In this document: positions 37,303 through 46,658 of the stretch, in pieces
Layout: each line of letters opens with the position of its first letter
Position numbering within the stretch: the stretch's first letter is position 1
DNA from: Acidobacterium sp.
GTDB taxonomy: Bacteria; Acidobacteriota; Terriglobia; Terriglobales; Acidobacteriaceae
Direction of reading: 5' to 3'
NCBI GenBank assembly: GCA_003166955.1
Contig: PMUI01000107.1
Span: forward strand, 61,451-125,450
DNA: 64,000 nucleotides
Position numbers and translations under genes: made by a program
Notes under the pieces: model-generated
What the model saw: the letters and a program-made list of their open reading frames with translations, nothing else
What the model was told of the DNA's origin: nothing
Databases searched by the model: none

Positions 37303-38185
37303 CTGGAACATGATCCCCGCGGTCGTCAGTATGGCAGCCTCCGGCCCGTGGCCTTCCTTCGACGAAGAACCGCACGAGCGCCCCGTTTTCAAAGATTACG
37401 GCGGCGGAGAATCCATCTGGCCTCCTCGTCTTGCGCTGCTCGCCGGCGGCCTGGCAACGCGACTGCGCCCGCTCACCTCGTTCATGCCCAAGTCGCTGAT
37501 CCAGATCGCCGGCGAGCCTTTCCTTGCCCACCAGCTTCGCCTGATTCGTGCTGGCGGCATCCGCGAAGTCATCCTCTGCTGCGGCTTTCTGGGCGAGCAG
37601 ATCGAGGACTTCGCCGGAGATGGCAGCCGCTTTGGCCTCTCCATCACCTACAGTCACGATGGGCCGCAGCCCCTCGGCACCGGTGGCGCTCTGTTCAAGG
37701 CGCTCCCTCTGCTCGGCCTGCGCTTTCTCGTGATGTACGGCGACAGCTGGCTCACCGAGCCCGTCGAGCCGGTCTGGCGCTCCTTTCTCGACTCAGGCAA
37801 GCCCGCGCTGATGACCGTCTTCTGCAACCAGAATCGATGGGGCGCCAGCAACGTCGAGTTTCGCAGGGGCGTCGTTGTTCGTTACGACAAACGTCATCCC
37901 TCCCCCGCCATGCACCACATCGACTACGGGCTCGACGCTCTCGATGCCAGCGTTCTCACCCACTGGACCGTGCCCGTCTTCGACCTCGCCGAAGTCTGGT
38001 CCGGACTCGCTCACTATTCGCTCCTGGCCGGGTACGAAACCTCCGAGCGCTTCTACGAAATCGGGTCCCTTGCCGGTATGCGTGAGACCGAAGCAGTGGT
38101 CGCCGCTTCTCCCCGCGTTCGCCGCGTGCTCTCCTTCGCAAGATGCAGCAGCCCTCCCCCGCAACGAGACACGCAGGTGGTGTGA
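37280..38185 (+). CDS. sugar-1-phosphate nucleotidyltransferase (HddC-like)
   Basis: 301 residues. The activation loop is LALLAGGLATRLRPLT with the lysine in FMPKSLIQI. Further segments are GDGSRFGLSITY and GTGGALFKAL; the metal-binding Asp is in VMYGDSW. With the adjoining GHMP kinase it most likely makes GDP-D-glycero-alpha-D-manno-heptose. About 45 residues of poorly conserved N-terminal extension precede the core, so a later start is possible. The TGA stop overlaps a GTG start of the next gene. Confidence 0.8.
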   Translation: MNASFVTDWNMIPAVVSMAASGPWPSFDEEPHERPVFKDYGGGESIWPPRLALLAGGLATRLRPLTSFMPKSLIQIAGEPFLAHQLRLIRAGGIREVILCCGFLGEQIEDFAGDGSRFGLSITYSHDGPQPLGTGGALFKALPLLGLRFLVMYGDSWLTEPVEPVWRSFLDSGKPALMTVFCNQNRWGASNVEFRRGVVVRYDKRHPSPAMHHIDYGLDALDASVLTHWTVPVFDLAEVWSGLAHYSLLAGYETSERFYEIGSLAGMRETEAVVAASPRVRRVLSFARCSSPPPQRDTQVV

Positions 38186-39177
38186 AGTTGATCATGACTC
38201 GCACACCCCTGCGTATCTCCATCGGTGGCGGCGGCACCGACCTGCCCTCCTGGTACCAGGAGAATGGCGGCGGCTTTGTCATCTCCGCTGCCATCAATAA
38301 ATACGTCTACATCACCGTTAACCGCAGCTTCCTTCCTGGCTATTTCCTCAAATATTCCGAAACCGAGCACGCCGACACCTGCGACGAAATTCACCACCCC
38401 CTTATGCGCGAGGCCATTCGTATGCACCATGCCGCGTCGCCGCTGGAAGTCGTCAGTGTCGCGGATGTCCCTGCCGGCACCGGCCTCGGCTCCTCCGGTA
38501 CCTTCCTCGTCGGCCTGCTGCACGCCCTCTACGCATGGCAGCGCGAGCCGGTCACCGCTGAAACGCTGGCCCGCGAAGCCGTCGAAATCGAGATGAACCG
38601 CCTCGGCGAGCCCGTCGGCAAGCAGGATCAGTACATCGCCGCTTATGGCGGCCTTCTCTGCCAGGAGTATCTGCCCGACGGCGAAGTTCGCGTCGCCGCG
38701 CTTCACATGACCGAGGAATCTCTCCACGAACTGCGCGACTCGCTCATGCTCTTTTTCGTCGGAGATACGCGCAACGCGTCCACTCTGCTCGGCGAACAGA
38801 AGCGTCTCTCCGAATGCCGCGATCCGGCGATGATCGACGGGCTGCATTTCGCGCGCATGCTTGGCCGCGAGATTCGCAGCGCCCTCGAAGCCGGCCAGGT
38901 CGCCGAATTTGGCCGCCTCATGCACGAGCACTGGATGCGCAAACGCGTGCGCTGCCGCTCGATGTCCACCACCCGCGTCGATTCGCTCTACGATCTGGCC
39001 CGTTCCGAGGGCGGCGCCACCGGCGGCAAGCTAGTCGGCGCCGGCGGCAGCGGATTCCTTCTCCTCCACACCCAGGATCGCCGCCGCCTGCGCGACACCA
39101 TGCTCCGCACCGGCCTGAGCGAAATGGACTTCAGCTTCGACTTCGATGGATCGGTGGTGCTCCTCCGCAATGCCTGA
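38182..39177 (+). CDS. hddA: D-glycero-alpha-D-manno-heptose 7-phosphate kinase-like GHMP kinase
   Basis: About 331 residues. The start MTRTPLRISIGGGGTDLPSWY and the ATP motif PAGTGLGSSGTFLVGLL are typical of HddA-type kinases, and the C-terminal GHMP motif is GGKLVGAGGSGFLLL. It phosphorylates C1 of heptose 7-phosphate. I list the GTG at 38182, which overlaps the previous stop as GTGA; an ATG four codons later is an alternative. Together with the SIS isomerase, phosphatase and nucleotidyltransferase it completes a GDP-heptose route. Confidence 0.82.
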   Translation: MKLIMTRTPLRISIGGGGTDLPSWYQENGGGFVISAAINKYVYITVNRSFLPGYFLKYSETEHADTCDEIHHPLMREAIRMHHAASPLEVVSVADVPAGTGLGSSGTFLVGLLHALYAWQREPVTAETLAREAVEIEMNRLGEPVGKQDQYIAAYGGLLCQEYLPDGEVRVAALHMTEESLHELRDSLMLFFVGDTRNASTLLGEQKRLSECRDPAMIDGLHFARMLGREIRSALEAGQVAEFGRLMHEHWMRKRVRCRSMSTTRVDSLYDLARSEGGATGGKLVGAGGSGFLLLHTQDRRRLRDTMLRTGLSEMDFSFDFDGSVVLLRNA

Positions 39178-39204
39178 CCTAGCCGCCATCCCGGAGACCC
39201 GGCC

Positions 39205-41474
39205 ATGAACTCCCGCACCCAATTTCTGCTTCATGATGCCGCCGACCCGCCCGTCGAGTGGACCGTCCCCGATCTCTTCGCCGTTCTCATGCGCCGGCGC
39301 GTATGGGTCGTCTCTTCGCTCGCCCTCTGCCTCGGTCTGTCGCTTCTTTACTACGAGTGCGCGCGCCCTCATTACCAGGCCGCCGCGGTCATCGAGATCC
39401 AGAAGGAATCCCACGGCGCCTTCGGACTCGACAACACCACCGCCGACCGGCAATCCACCGCCATCACCGACTCCTTCGACGACAATCTCACCCTCCAGAC
39501 CGAAATTGGCATCCTCCAGTCTGACGCGCTCACTCTCGATGTCATCCGCCGCACTGGTCTTGAGAGCACCCCCGACTATTTCGCGCCGCATAATAACGCG
39601 TTGACTGCCTTCCATAAACTGCTTTTCTGGCGCAAGCCGCTCGAGCCGCTCTCAATGCCCCTCGCCGACGCGCCCAATCGCCGTTACGCCGCGCTCAGAA
39701 TCTTCGCCGCGCATCGCAAAATCGATCCCGACGCAGGCACGCGTCTCATCTCCATTCGATATTCCGATCCTGACCCGGCCCGCGCCGCCTTGGTTGCCAA
39801 CACGCTCGTCCAGGCGCTCTCCGACTACGGGTTCCATTCCCGATCCTCCGCCGCCGCGCAGTCTGCGTCCTGGCTCTCCGCTCAGCTTGCCAATCTAAGA
39901 CAGCAAACCGACGCCCTCGACGCCCGCGCCGCTGCGCTCGACCGTGCCTCTGGCAACTACGGCGACGACGACTCCCACAATCCTGTACTCTCCCGTCTCG
40001 ATTCGCTGAACGCCACATTAGCCGCCGCCGAATCCAGCCGGATCGTGCGTGAGGCGATTTGGCGCAGCGTCGAAAACGGCGATCCCGAAGTTATCTCCGG
40101 CTTGGGGGCAATCCTAACGCCGGCCCGAGTACGCAAAACTCCTTTGCGCTCCTCCAATCCCTGCGCACTCAGGAATCCGCGATCAAGACCCAGATCGCCG
40201 AGGCGGCCAACCGCTACGGCGAAAACTGGCCAGCCTTCGCAGAACAGCGCGCCCATCTCGAAAGCGTTCAGGATTCCATCCAGCAGGAGGTTCATCGCCT
40301 GGGCGAGCGCGCCCACAGCGATTACGAAGTCGCGTTCCAGTCAGAGAACGCGGCGCGCGACGCCTTCACCCAGCAGAAGAACCTCGCCTCGCAACTCACC
40401 GGCAACGCCGTTGCCCTGCGCCTCGCTCGTCAGGAAGCCGCCGAGAGCCGTGCCCTCTACACCTCGCTCCTCGGCCGCCTCCAGCAAACCGGCATTTTGG
40501 AAGGCCTCCACTCCGGCAACTTCGCCGTGGTCAGCCCTGCACTCGTGCCGCCGTCCGACAATCCCACCAGCCCCAGCCTGCCTCTGCTCGTTGCCCTGGC
40601 TATCGGCGCCGGGACCATCCTCGGTTGCGGTGCCGCGGTCACGCGAGAGTTCACCGACGCCGCCATTCGCACCCCTGCCGACCTCGAAGCGCTCATCGGT
40701 GCTCCGGTCTTCGCGGCAGTCCCGGACTACTACCTTGCGGAACCCTGGTACCGGCGCCTGCTGCCCCTGCCGAACCGCTCAATCCTCGACATGCAGGCCG
40801 GCGCCGGCGCTGATTTCGAAATCCCCACCGAACAGACCCCGTTTGTCGAAGCTCTGCACCGCCTGCGCGCTTCCCTTCTGCTTTCCCACAGCGATCGCGC
40901 GCCGCAAGTCATTACGATCACCGATTCGTGCCCCCAGGATTCGTCGCCAGGCGCTGCCCACACCGACGCCCATCAGCCATCGCTGGCACTCAGTCTTGCC
41001 GCCGTTCTCGCGCAGCATGAATCCTCCGTGCTCTATATTGACGCCGATCTGCGCTCCGCTCCTGCTGCCTGCACCGCCACCGACCCCGGCCTCAGCGAAA
41101 TGCTGGCTGACGCAGGCGTCCTTCCCTTCACGCAGCCCATCGCCGGCCTCCCCTCGCTCTCCGTCGTGCATGCTGGCGCTCATCCGCCCTGCCCTTCGGA
41201 ACTCATCGCGTCCTCGCGCATGCAGAGCCTCCTCGCCACCTGGCGCGGTGAATTCAGCTTCATCGTTATCCACAGCCCAGCGGCCATCTTCGCCGATGCG
41301 CTCGTGCTGGCGCAGCTTTCCGATGCGGTGCTTGTCTCCGCGCAGGCCGGCGAAACTACGCGCGACGAAATTTTGCCGGCATTTAACGCACTCAGCCGCC
41401 AGGTCCCCGACCACGCCGTCCTCGGCCTCGTTCTTGAGCACGCCAACTCTGGACCACGCTATGCGCACGCCTGA
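39205..41474 (+). pseudogene. Wzz/Wzc-like polysaccharide co-polymerase, one-base frameshift
   Basis: Corrected for one missing base, the product is about 756 aa. The N-terminal Wzz domain has a TM segment (VWVVSSLALCLGLSLLYYE) near residue 33, then a long coiled-coil region, a second TM (LPLLVALAIGAGTILG), and a tyrosine-kinase-like ATPase domain. The frame breaks in a run of five Gs at 40104-40108: before it the protein reads GDPEVISGLG, and one extra G would continue GNPNAGPSTQNS in the next frame. The ATPase domain looks degenerate: the Walker A position reads DSCPQDSSPGAAHTD, with no GKT; A' is intact as VLYIDADLRS; no Tyr-rich tail exists. It overlaps wza by 14 bases. Confidence 0.8.
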
Positions 41475-42462
41475 ATTCGTCTCCTGCCTGATCCTCGCCT
41501 CCGTGCTCCTTGGTTGTCCCGTCACCGCACAAGCACAACAACCCGCTTCATCGGCGCCGCCGCTTTCGACCCCGCCCGCCGAGCAGGCCCCTTCTCCACC
41601 CACAACCGCTGCCCCCGTGCAGCCCACCAATCCGGCAGCTAATCCCGAGTCCCTCCTCATCGGCCCCGGCGACCTCCTCCGCATCACCGTGCTTCGCGAA
41701 TCTGAGCTCGATCAGCGTGTCCGCGTTCTCGACTCCGGCGAAATCACCCTCGCCCTCGCCGGCAATCTCTCCATTCAGGGACTCACTCCCGCCGCAGCCG
41801 CCGCCCTTATCGCCGAGAAATACCGAGGCGGCGGCTTTCTTCTCCGCCCCGAGGTCTCCGTGTTCGTCGAGGAATATGCAACACAGACGGTTACAGTTCT
41901 CGGACAAGTCGCCCACCCCGGCACGATCAAACTTGCCGCCCCCCGCACCCTCATCGACGTCATCTCCCAGGCCGGCGGCCTCACCGAAACCGCCGACCGC
42001 CATATCGTCATCGAGCGCGGCGGCAAAGCTGGCGAGCGCATCCGCGCGTTCCTGTCCAACCGCGCCGACGACGCCCTCAACGCCGACATCCTCGTTCGCC
42101 CCGGCGACACCGTCATCGTCCCCAAAGCCGGTATCGTCTACGTCCTCGGCGACGTCGCCCACCCCGGCGGCTACGTCATGGAGAACGACTCGCAGCTCAC
42201 CGTGCTCCAGGCCATCGCCCTCGCCGCCGGAGCCTCCAAAACCGCCAGCGAAAAGCGCGTCCGCCTCGTCCGCAACGTCGACGGCATCACCCACTCCGTC
42301 GACCTTCCGTTGCGCGATATGGAACGCGGCCGCGAACCCGACGTTCCGCTCCAGGCAAACGACATCCTCTACGTCCCCTTCAGCCTCATGAAGAACGTCT
42401 CCCTCGGCATTGCCAATATCACTGCCGCAGCCAGCTCAGCGCTCATTTACGCCGTCCACTGA
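41461..42462 (+). CDS. wza: polysaccharide export outer-membrane protein
   Basis: 333 residues. The N-terminus is an export signal with a possible lipobox LLGC at about residue 20 (signal peptidase I cleavage after AQA is the alternative). A Pro/Ala-rich linker precedes the Poly_export domain (LIGPGDLLRITVLRESELDQRVRVL) and two SLBB domains (VTVLGQVAHPGTIKL and VYVLGDVAHPGGYVM). It would form the outer-membrane channel working with the Wzz/Wzc-like partner encoded just upstream. Confidence 0.92.
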   Translation: MRTPEFVSCLILASVLLGCPVTAQAQQPASSAPPLSTPPAEQAPSPPTTAAPVQPTNPAANPESLLIGPGDLLRITVLRESELDQRVRVLDSGEITLALAGNLSIQGLTPAAAAALIAEKYRGGGFLLRPEVSVFVEEYATQTVTVLGQVAHPGTIKLAAPRTLIDVISQAGGLTETADRHIVIERGGKAGERIRAFLSNRADDALNADILVRPGDTVIVPKAGIVYVLGDVAHPGGYVMENDSQLTVLQAIALAAGASKTASEKRVRLVRNVDGITHSVDLPLRDMERGREPDVPLQANDILYVPFSLMKNVSLGIANITAAASSALIYAVH

Positions 42463-44006
42463 TGCCCCCACGTCGCCCCACCTTCCGGCCCCTGCGCATC
42501 CGCACCCTCTCTCTCGAAGAACTCGCCTGCTCCGCCCTCTTCACCTTCTTCGCCATGCAGGGAGCCATCCCCGGCATCGCTCCCGCCCAGTCCCTTGAAA
42601 TGACCGGCTCCGCCCCCACCGGCCTCACCACCATCGGAGGCATTGCCTCACAGGCGATCGCCAATTCGCTCATCCTCGCGCTCATCCTCCGCCGCCCGCG
42701 CTTCCTTCTCCGCCAGATCTCCCAGGTCCCGTGGCTCATCCTTCCCGCTCTGCTCGCCACCCTCGCTATCGCCTCGACTGTCTGGTCCCTCGATCCGCTG
42801 CTGACCCTCCGCCGCTCCGTCCCCTTCGCCCTCGCCGGGCTCTTCGGTCTCTGGTTCGCCGCTCGTTACTCGCCCGCCCGTCAGTTCGCCATCCTCCGCT
42901 TCGCCATGATGGCCCTCGCCCTCGCTACCGTCGCCCTCGTCGTTCTGGCCCCCTCCCTCGGCCTCGACCACACCCCTGGTCACGCTTCCGACTGGCAGGG
43001 CGTCTTCACCCAGAAGAACGCCTGCGGCCGCATTATGGTCCTCGCCACCGCTATCATCCTTTACGGCGAAAGACGCAGCCTCCTCCGTCCCAGCCGCCTC
43101 GCCACTCTCGCCCTCTTCATCTTCGTCCTCATCATGAGCGGCTCCCGCGGTGCGTGGATGATCGAAGCCGCTCTCCTGTTTCTCTGGCTTCTCCTCGCTC
43201 TCGCTCGACACGCCGGCCAGCGCATCCGCCTCGTCCTCGCCGTCGCAGCGCCTCCCTTCAGCATTGCCCTCGGCGCGATTCTCGTCCTCAGAGTCCACGA
43301 TCTCGCCCCACTCCTCGGCCGCGACCCCACGCTCACCGGTCGCACCGCCATCTGGGCTCACGTCACCCGCTTCGTCTTCCAGCGCCCGCTCCTCGGCTAC
43401 GGTTATGACGCCTTCTGGCGCGGCATGCAGGGCCCATCGTTCCAGGTCGCTGCCGCCGTCCACTTCGTCGTCGCCCATGCCCACAACGGATTCCTCGAAA
43501 TCACCCTCGAGCTCGGTTCCGCCGGCCTGTTGCTCTTCGTCCTCAGCTGGCTCCGCGGCTGGGGCAAGCTCTGGCCCCTCTGGCAGCGCGGCGCTATCGA
43601 CCGCATCGCCTGGCCCCTCGCCCTCCTCGTCCTCATCGTCCTCTACAATCTCGACGAAAACACCCTCCTCATCTACAACGGCCTCTTCTGGATCCTCTAT
43701 GTCGCCGCCCTGACCAGCACTGAGATCAGCGCGGAGCCTGCCCTGAGCGAGTCCGCGCAGCACCGGGGTCCCCAGCACGCCCGCGGTTGGCGTGATGGGG
43801 TGGAGCGGGCGAGTCGAACGGAGCCTGCCCTGAGCGAGTCCGCGCAGCGGGCGAGTCGAACGGAGCCTGCCCTGAGCGAGTCCGCGCAGCGGGCGAGTCG
43901 AACGGGTGATCACCGTCACACCAACCGACCCAGGCCCCATGAAATCCTGAATCCGCAATCGGAGACAGCTCCGCAGTTCGCACAGCCCGTCCAGGAATTC
44001 CCGTGA
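42462..44006 (+). CDS. O-antigen ligase / polymerase family membrane protein
   Basis: 514 residues with ten or more hydrophobic segments. The Wzy_C/WaaL region contains GDPTLTGRTAIWAHVTRFVFQRPLLGYGY-like residues (here GRDPTLTGRTAIW and FQRPLLGYGYDAFW) and the periplasmic HNGFLEITLELG. Function is polymerisation or ligation of lipid-linked polysaccharide on the periplasmic side. The last 95 residues are unusual: they are encoded by a 42-bp tandem repeat with a palindromic element inserted in it, giving repeated EPALSESAQRASRT. The start overlaps the wza stop by one base, and the stop overlaps the next gene's GTG. Confidence 0.88.
   Translation: MPPRRPTFRPLRIRTLSLEELACSALFTFFAMQGAIPGIAPAQSLEMTGSAPTGLTTIGGIASQAIANSLILALILRRPRFLLRQISQVPWLILPALLATLAIASTVWSLDPLLTLRRSVPFALAGLFGLWFAARYSPARQFAILRFAMMALALATVALVVLAPSLGLDHTPGHASDWQGVFTQKNACGRIMVLATAIILYGERRSLLRPSRLATLALFIFVLIMSGSRGAWMIEAALLFLWLLLALARHAGQRIRLVLAVAAPPFSIALGAILVLRVHDLAPLLGRDPTLTGRTAIWAHVTRFVFQRPLLGYGYDAFWRGMQGPSFQVAAAVHFVVAHAHNGFLEITLELGSAGLLLFVLSWLRGWGKLWPLWQRGAIDRIAWPLALLVLIVLYNLDENTLLIYNGLFWILYVAALTSTEISAEPALSESAQHRGPQHARGWRDGVERASRTEPALSESAQRASRTEPALSESAQRASRTGDHRHTNRPRPHEILNPQSETAPQFAQPVQEFP
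43732..43914. repeat. 42-bp in-frame tandem repeat with nested palindrome
   Basis: The unit, which opens GGAGCCTGCCCTGAGCGAG and encodes EPALSESAQRASRT, occurs three times. Between the first and second copies a palindromic element is inserted (43766-43804; stems CCCCAGCACGCC and GGCGTGATGGGG). Both additions are multiples of three or keep the frame. A related single copy of the unit lies at 57531-57573. Confidence 0.85.
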
Positions 44007-45139
44007 ACCCCACCGTCCTCATCTACCGATCCGATCTCCTGCCGGCCTCGGAAACCTTCGTCGCCGCCCAGGCCCACGCCCTGCGCCGCTACACTCCGTT
44101 CTTCGCCGGACTTCGTCCCGTCCCCGCCAGCCTCCTGGTCGATCCCTGCGAGACCACTCTCCTCACGCACAATGACAAGTTCGCTAACAAGCTCCGCCGC
44201 CGCTTTTTCCTGGCCACCGGCATCGCCCCGAACTTCGTCCGTGCCCTCCAGCGTTACCATCCCGTTCTGCTGCACGCGCACTTCGCCGTCGATGCCGCAG
44301 CCGCGCTTCCGCTGGAGTCGCAGCTCAAAATCTCTCTCATCGTCACGCTCCACGGCTACGACGCCACCATCACTGACCGCGTGCTCCTCCGCTACGCCGC
44401 CGGCCGCACCTACCTCCGCCACAAAGACGAACTTCGCGCCCGCGCACGCTTCTTCATCTGTGTCTCGGAACACATCCGCCGCCAGGCCATCGAGCGCGGC
44501 GTGCCGGAGGCCAAGCTCCGCACCATCCCCATCGGCGTCGACCTTAACTTCTTCGTGCCGGACCCGCTCCGCTCCCGCGACCTCGATCCCATCGTCCTTT
44601 TCGTCGGCCGCCTCGTCGAAAAAAAAGGCTGCGATCACCTCATCCGCGCCATGTCGTTCGTCGAGGCTCGCCAGCCCGCGGCCAGGCTCCTCATCGTAGG
44701 CGACGGCCCGCTCCTCGATCCGCTCCGCGCCCAGGCCCGCGAATCCCTCCGCAACTGCACCTTCCTCGGATCGCAGCCGCCTTCCGTCGTCCGCGATCTC
44801 ATGTACCGCTCCAGCCTGCTCGCCGCACCCAGCATCGTCGCTGCCAGCGGCGACACCGAAGGCCTGCCGATCAATCTTTGCGAAGCCCAGGCCATCGGCC
44901 TGCCCGTCGCCGGTTTTCAGGGGCCCGGCGTCTCCGAAGCCGTCCTCGAAAACGAAACCGCCCTCCTCGTCCCTCCCGGCGATGAACACGCCCTCGCCGA
45001 GGCCATCTCCAGCCTCCTCACCGACGCCTGCCTGGCCAAACGTCTCGCCGCCGCCGGCTGCCGCCGCGCTCAGCAGCACTTCAGCCTCGAAGCGCAGACC
45101 GCCCGCCTCGAAGACCTCTACGACGAAGCCCTCCAGTAG
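44003..45139 (+). CDS. family 4 glycosyltransferase
   Basis: 378 residues from a GTG start that overlaps the previous stop (GTGA). A GT-B enzyme: the N-terminal domain contains [16 protein letters not shown] and [11 protein letters not shown]; the C-terminal domain opens with [19 protein letters not shown] and includes [20 protein letters not shown], the EX7E donor-binding motif of GT4. It probably adds one sugar of the repeat unit at the cytoplasmic face. Confidence 0.92.
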   Translation: MNPTVLIYRSDLLPASETFVAAQAHALRRYTPFFAGLRPVPASLLVDPCETTLLTHNDKFANKLRRRFFLATGIAPNFVRALQRYHPVLLHAHFAVDAAAALPLESQLKISLIVTLHGYDATITDRVLLRYAAGRTYLRHKDELRARARFFICVSEHIRRQAIERGVPEAKLRTIPIGVDLNFFVPDPLRSRDLDPIVLFVGRLVEKKGCDHLIRAMSFVEARQPAARLLIVGDGPLLDPLRAQARESLRNCTFLGSQPPSVVRDLMYRSSLLAAPSIVAASGDTEGLPINLCEAQAIGLPVAGFQGPGVSEAVLENETALLVPPGDEHALAEAISSLLTDACLAKRLAAAGCRRAQQHFSLEAQTARLEDLYDEALQ

Positions 45140-45149
45140 CTCCTGCAAG

Positions 45150-46433
45150 ATGCCCGAGGAATCCCTTCGCCAAAGCTCCCTCTGGATGATCTCCGGCCAG
45201 GGAGTAGCCATGGCTGCCCAGGTCGTCTACTTCATCTTCATAGGGCGCACCCTCGGCAGCCGCGAGTACGGCGCTTTCGTCGGCGTCGCTGCCCTCGTTG
45301 CCGCGCTCAGTCAGTTCAGCTCCCTCGGCATGGAAATGATCCTCGTCCGCAACGTGAGCCGCGACCGCGCTTCCTTCCAGCGCACCTGGGGCCACTCGCT
45401 CGCCATCAGCTCCGTGGGATTTTTCCTGCTCCTCGCGGCTGCCATGCTCTACGCGCACTTCGCCCTGCGCCCCGAACTTCGCCCGCTTGTCCCGTGGATC
45501 GCCCTCGCCGACGGGCTCCTCGGCAAGCTGATCCAGCTCGCCGCCCGCGCCTTCCAGGGTGCTGGCCGCCTGGCCTGGACCGCGCGCCTTACCGCCTTCG
45601 TCAATATCGGACGCGCCCTTACCGCAGCGCTCCTCTTCTTCTGGACCCGCGCCCACAACATTCATGCCACGGCACTGCTCTGGACGAAGATTTACTGGGT
45701 CACCACCCTCACCATTGCGCTCTTCGCGCTCGCGCTGACCTCGCTCCTCCTCGGCCTTCCGCGTTTCTTCCGCATCCGCCGCGCCGACCTCAGCCAGGGC
45801 CTCAGCTTCTCCTTCTCCTCCTCCTCCATCTCCGTCTACAACGACATCGACAAGACCTTCCTCGTCAGCCTGGGCCAGACATATTCCGCCGGCATCTACT
45901 CCGCCGCCTATCGCGTGGTCGACGCCGCCAGCGCCCCCATCTATGCCGTCTACGCCGCCGCCGCTCCGCGCTTTTTCCGTGAAGGAGCCCGCGGAATTCA
46001 GGCCGCCCGCGACTTCTCCCACAAGACCCTGGCCCGCACCCTACCGTATGCACTGGCCGCCGCCGCGCTTCTTGCCCTCGGCGCGCCGCTCCTGCCCCTT
46101 CTTTTCGGCCCCTCGTTCGGCGGATCGGTCGCCGCTCTCCGCTGGCTCTGCCTGCTGCCGATCCTGCGCTGTCTTCACTACGCCTGGGGATCGGCCATCA
46201 CCGCCTCCGCCTCGCAGTGGAATCGCACCGCCGCCCAACTCGGCGCCGCCGCCCTCAATTTGTGCCTGAATCTGTTACTGATTCCGCGCTGGTCCTGGCG
46301 TGGAGCCGCTGCCGCCAGCCTTCTCACCGACGGCTCGCTCGCTCTCGCCAGCTACATCGTCCTCGCCCGCCTCACCCGCCGCGAAGAGGTCCCCAACCCG
46401 GATCCAGCCGTCGCTCCCCAATCCGCAACCTGA
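45150..46433 (+). CDS. Wzx-type oligosaccharide flippase
   Basis: 427 residues with about twelve TM segments. The N-terminus LWMISGQGVAMAAQVVYFIFIGRTLGSREYG and the central SVYNDIDKTFLVSLG are typical of the MATE/MOP flippases that move lipid-linked repeat units across the inner membrane. Start placed at 45150 (MPEESLRQ), just after the GT4 stop; the longer frame upstream is a Ser/Pro-rich shadow of the GT4 gene. Last gene of the polysaccharide operon. Confidence 0.9.
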   Translation: MPEESLRQSSLWMISGQGVAMAAQVVYFIFIGRTLGSREYGAFVGVAALVAALSQFSSLGMEMILVRNVSRDRASFQRTWGHSLAISSVGFFLLLAAAMLYAHFALRPELRPLVPWIALADGLLGKLIQLAARAFQGAGRLAWTARLTAFVNIGRALTAALLFFWTRAHNIHATALLWTKIYWVTTLTIALFALALTSLLLGLPRFFRIRRADLSQGLSFSFSSSSISVYNDIDKTFLVSLGQTYSAGIYSAAYRVVDAASAPIYAVYAAAAPRFFREGARGIQAARDFSHKTLARTLPYALAAAALLALGAPLLPLLFGPSFGGSVAALRWLCLLPILRCLHYAWGSAITASASQWNRTAAQLGAAALNLCLNLLLIPRWSWRGAAAASLLTDGSLALASYIVLARLTRREEVPNPDPAVAPQSAT

Positions 46434-46658
46434 CGCCAACCCCACACCCCACCCCAACCCCTAACCCCAAGCCCTAATTCCCGGCCAGGTTCACCCCATA
46501 GCAAGTAGCGAAATCCTTTTCCACCACATTTTCAAGATCAATCGCCCGGCTCAATCCCGGAGGTAATGTCTCGCAACCATTTCGGGAAACCGCGCGCCAT
46601 TTCGGGAAACCCCCGTCCACTTTTGACCCGTCGCAAGCCCCCAAGCTACCGCCAGGGA

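Noticed and set aside
39205..42462. Single 1085-codon fusion of the Wzz/Wzc-like protein and Wza
   Set aside because: After 40108 the frame reads Pro/Ser/Arg-rich nonsense until it happens to join the real wza frame; the frameshift explains it better.
43732..43914. Possible CRISPR array
   Set aside because: Units are directly tandem with no unique spacers and are part of a coding frame.
42648..43958. 436-codon minus-strand acidic open frame
   Set aside because: Mirror of the O-antigen ligase gene; Glu/Gly/Asp-rich composition is typical of a shadow.
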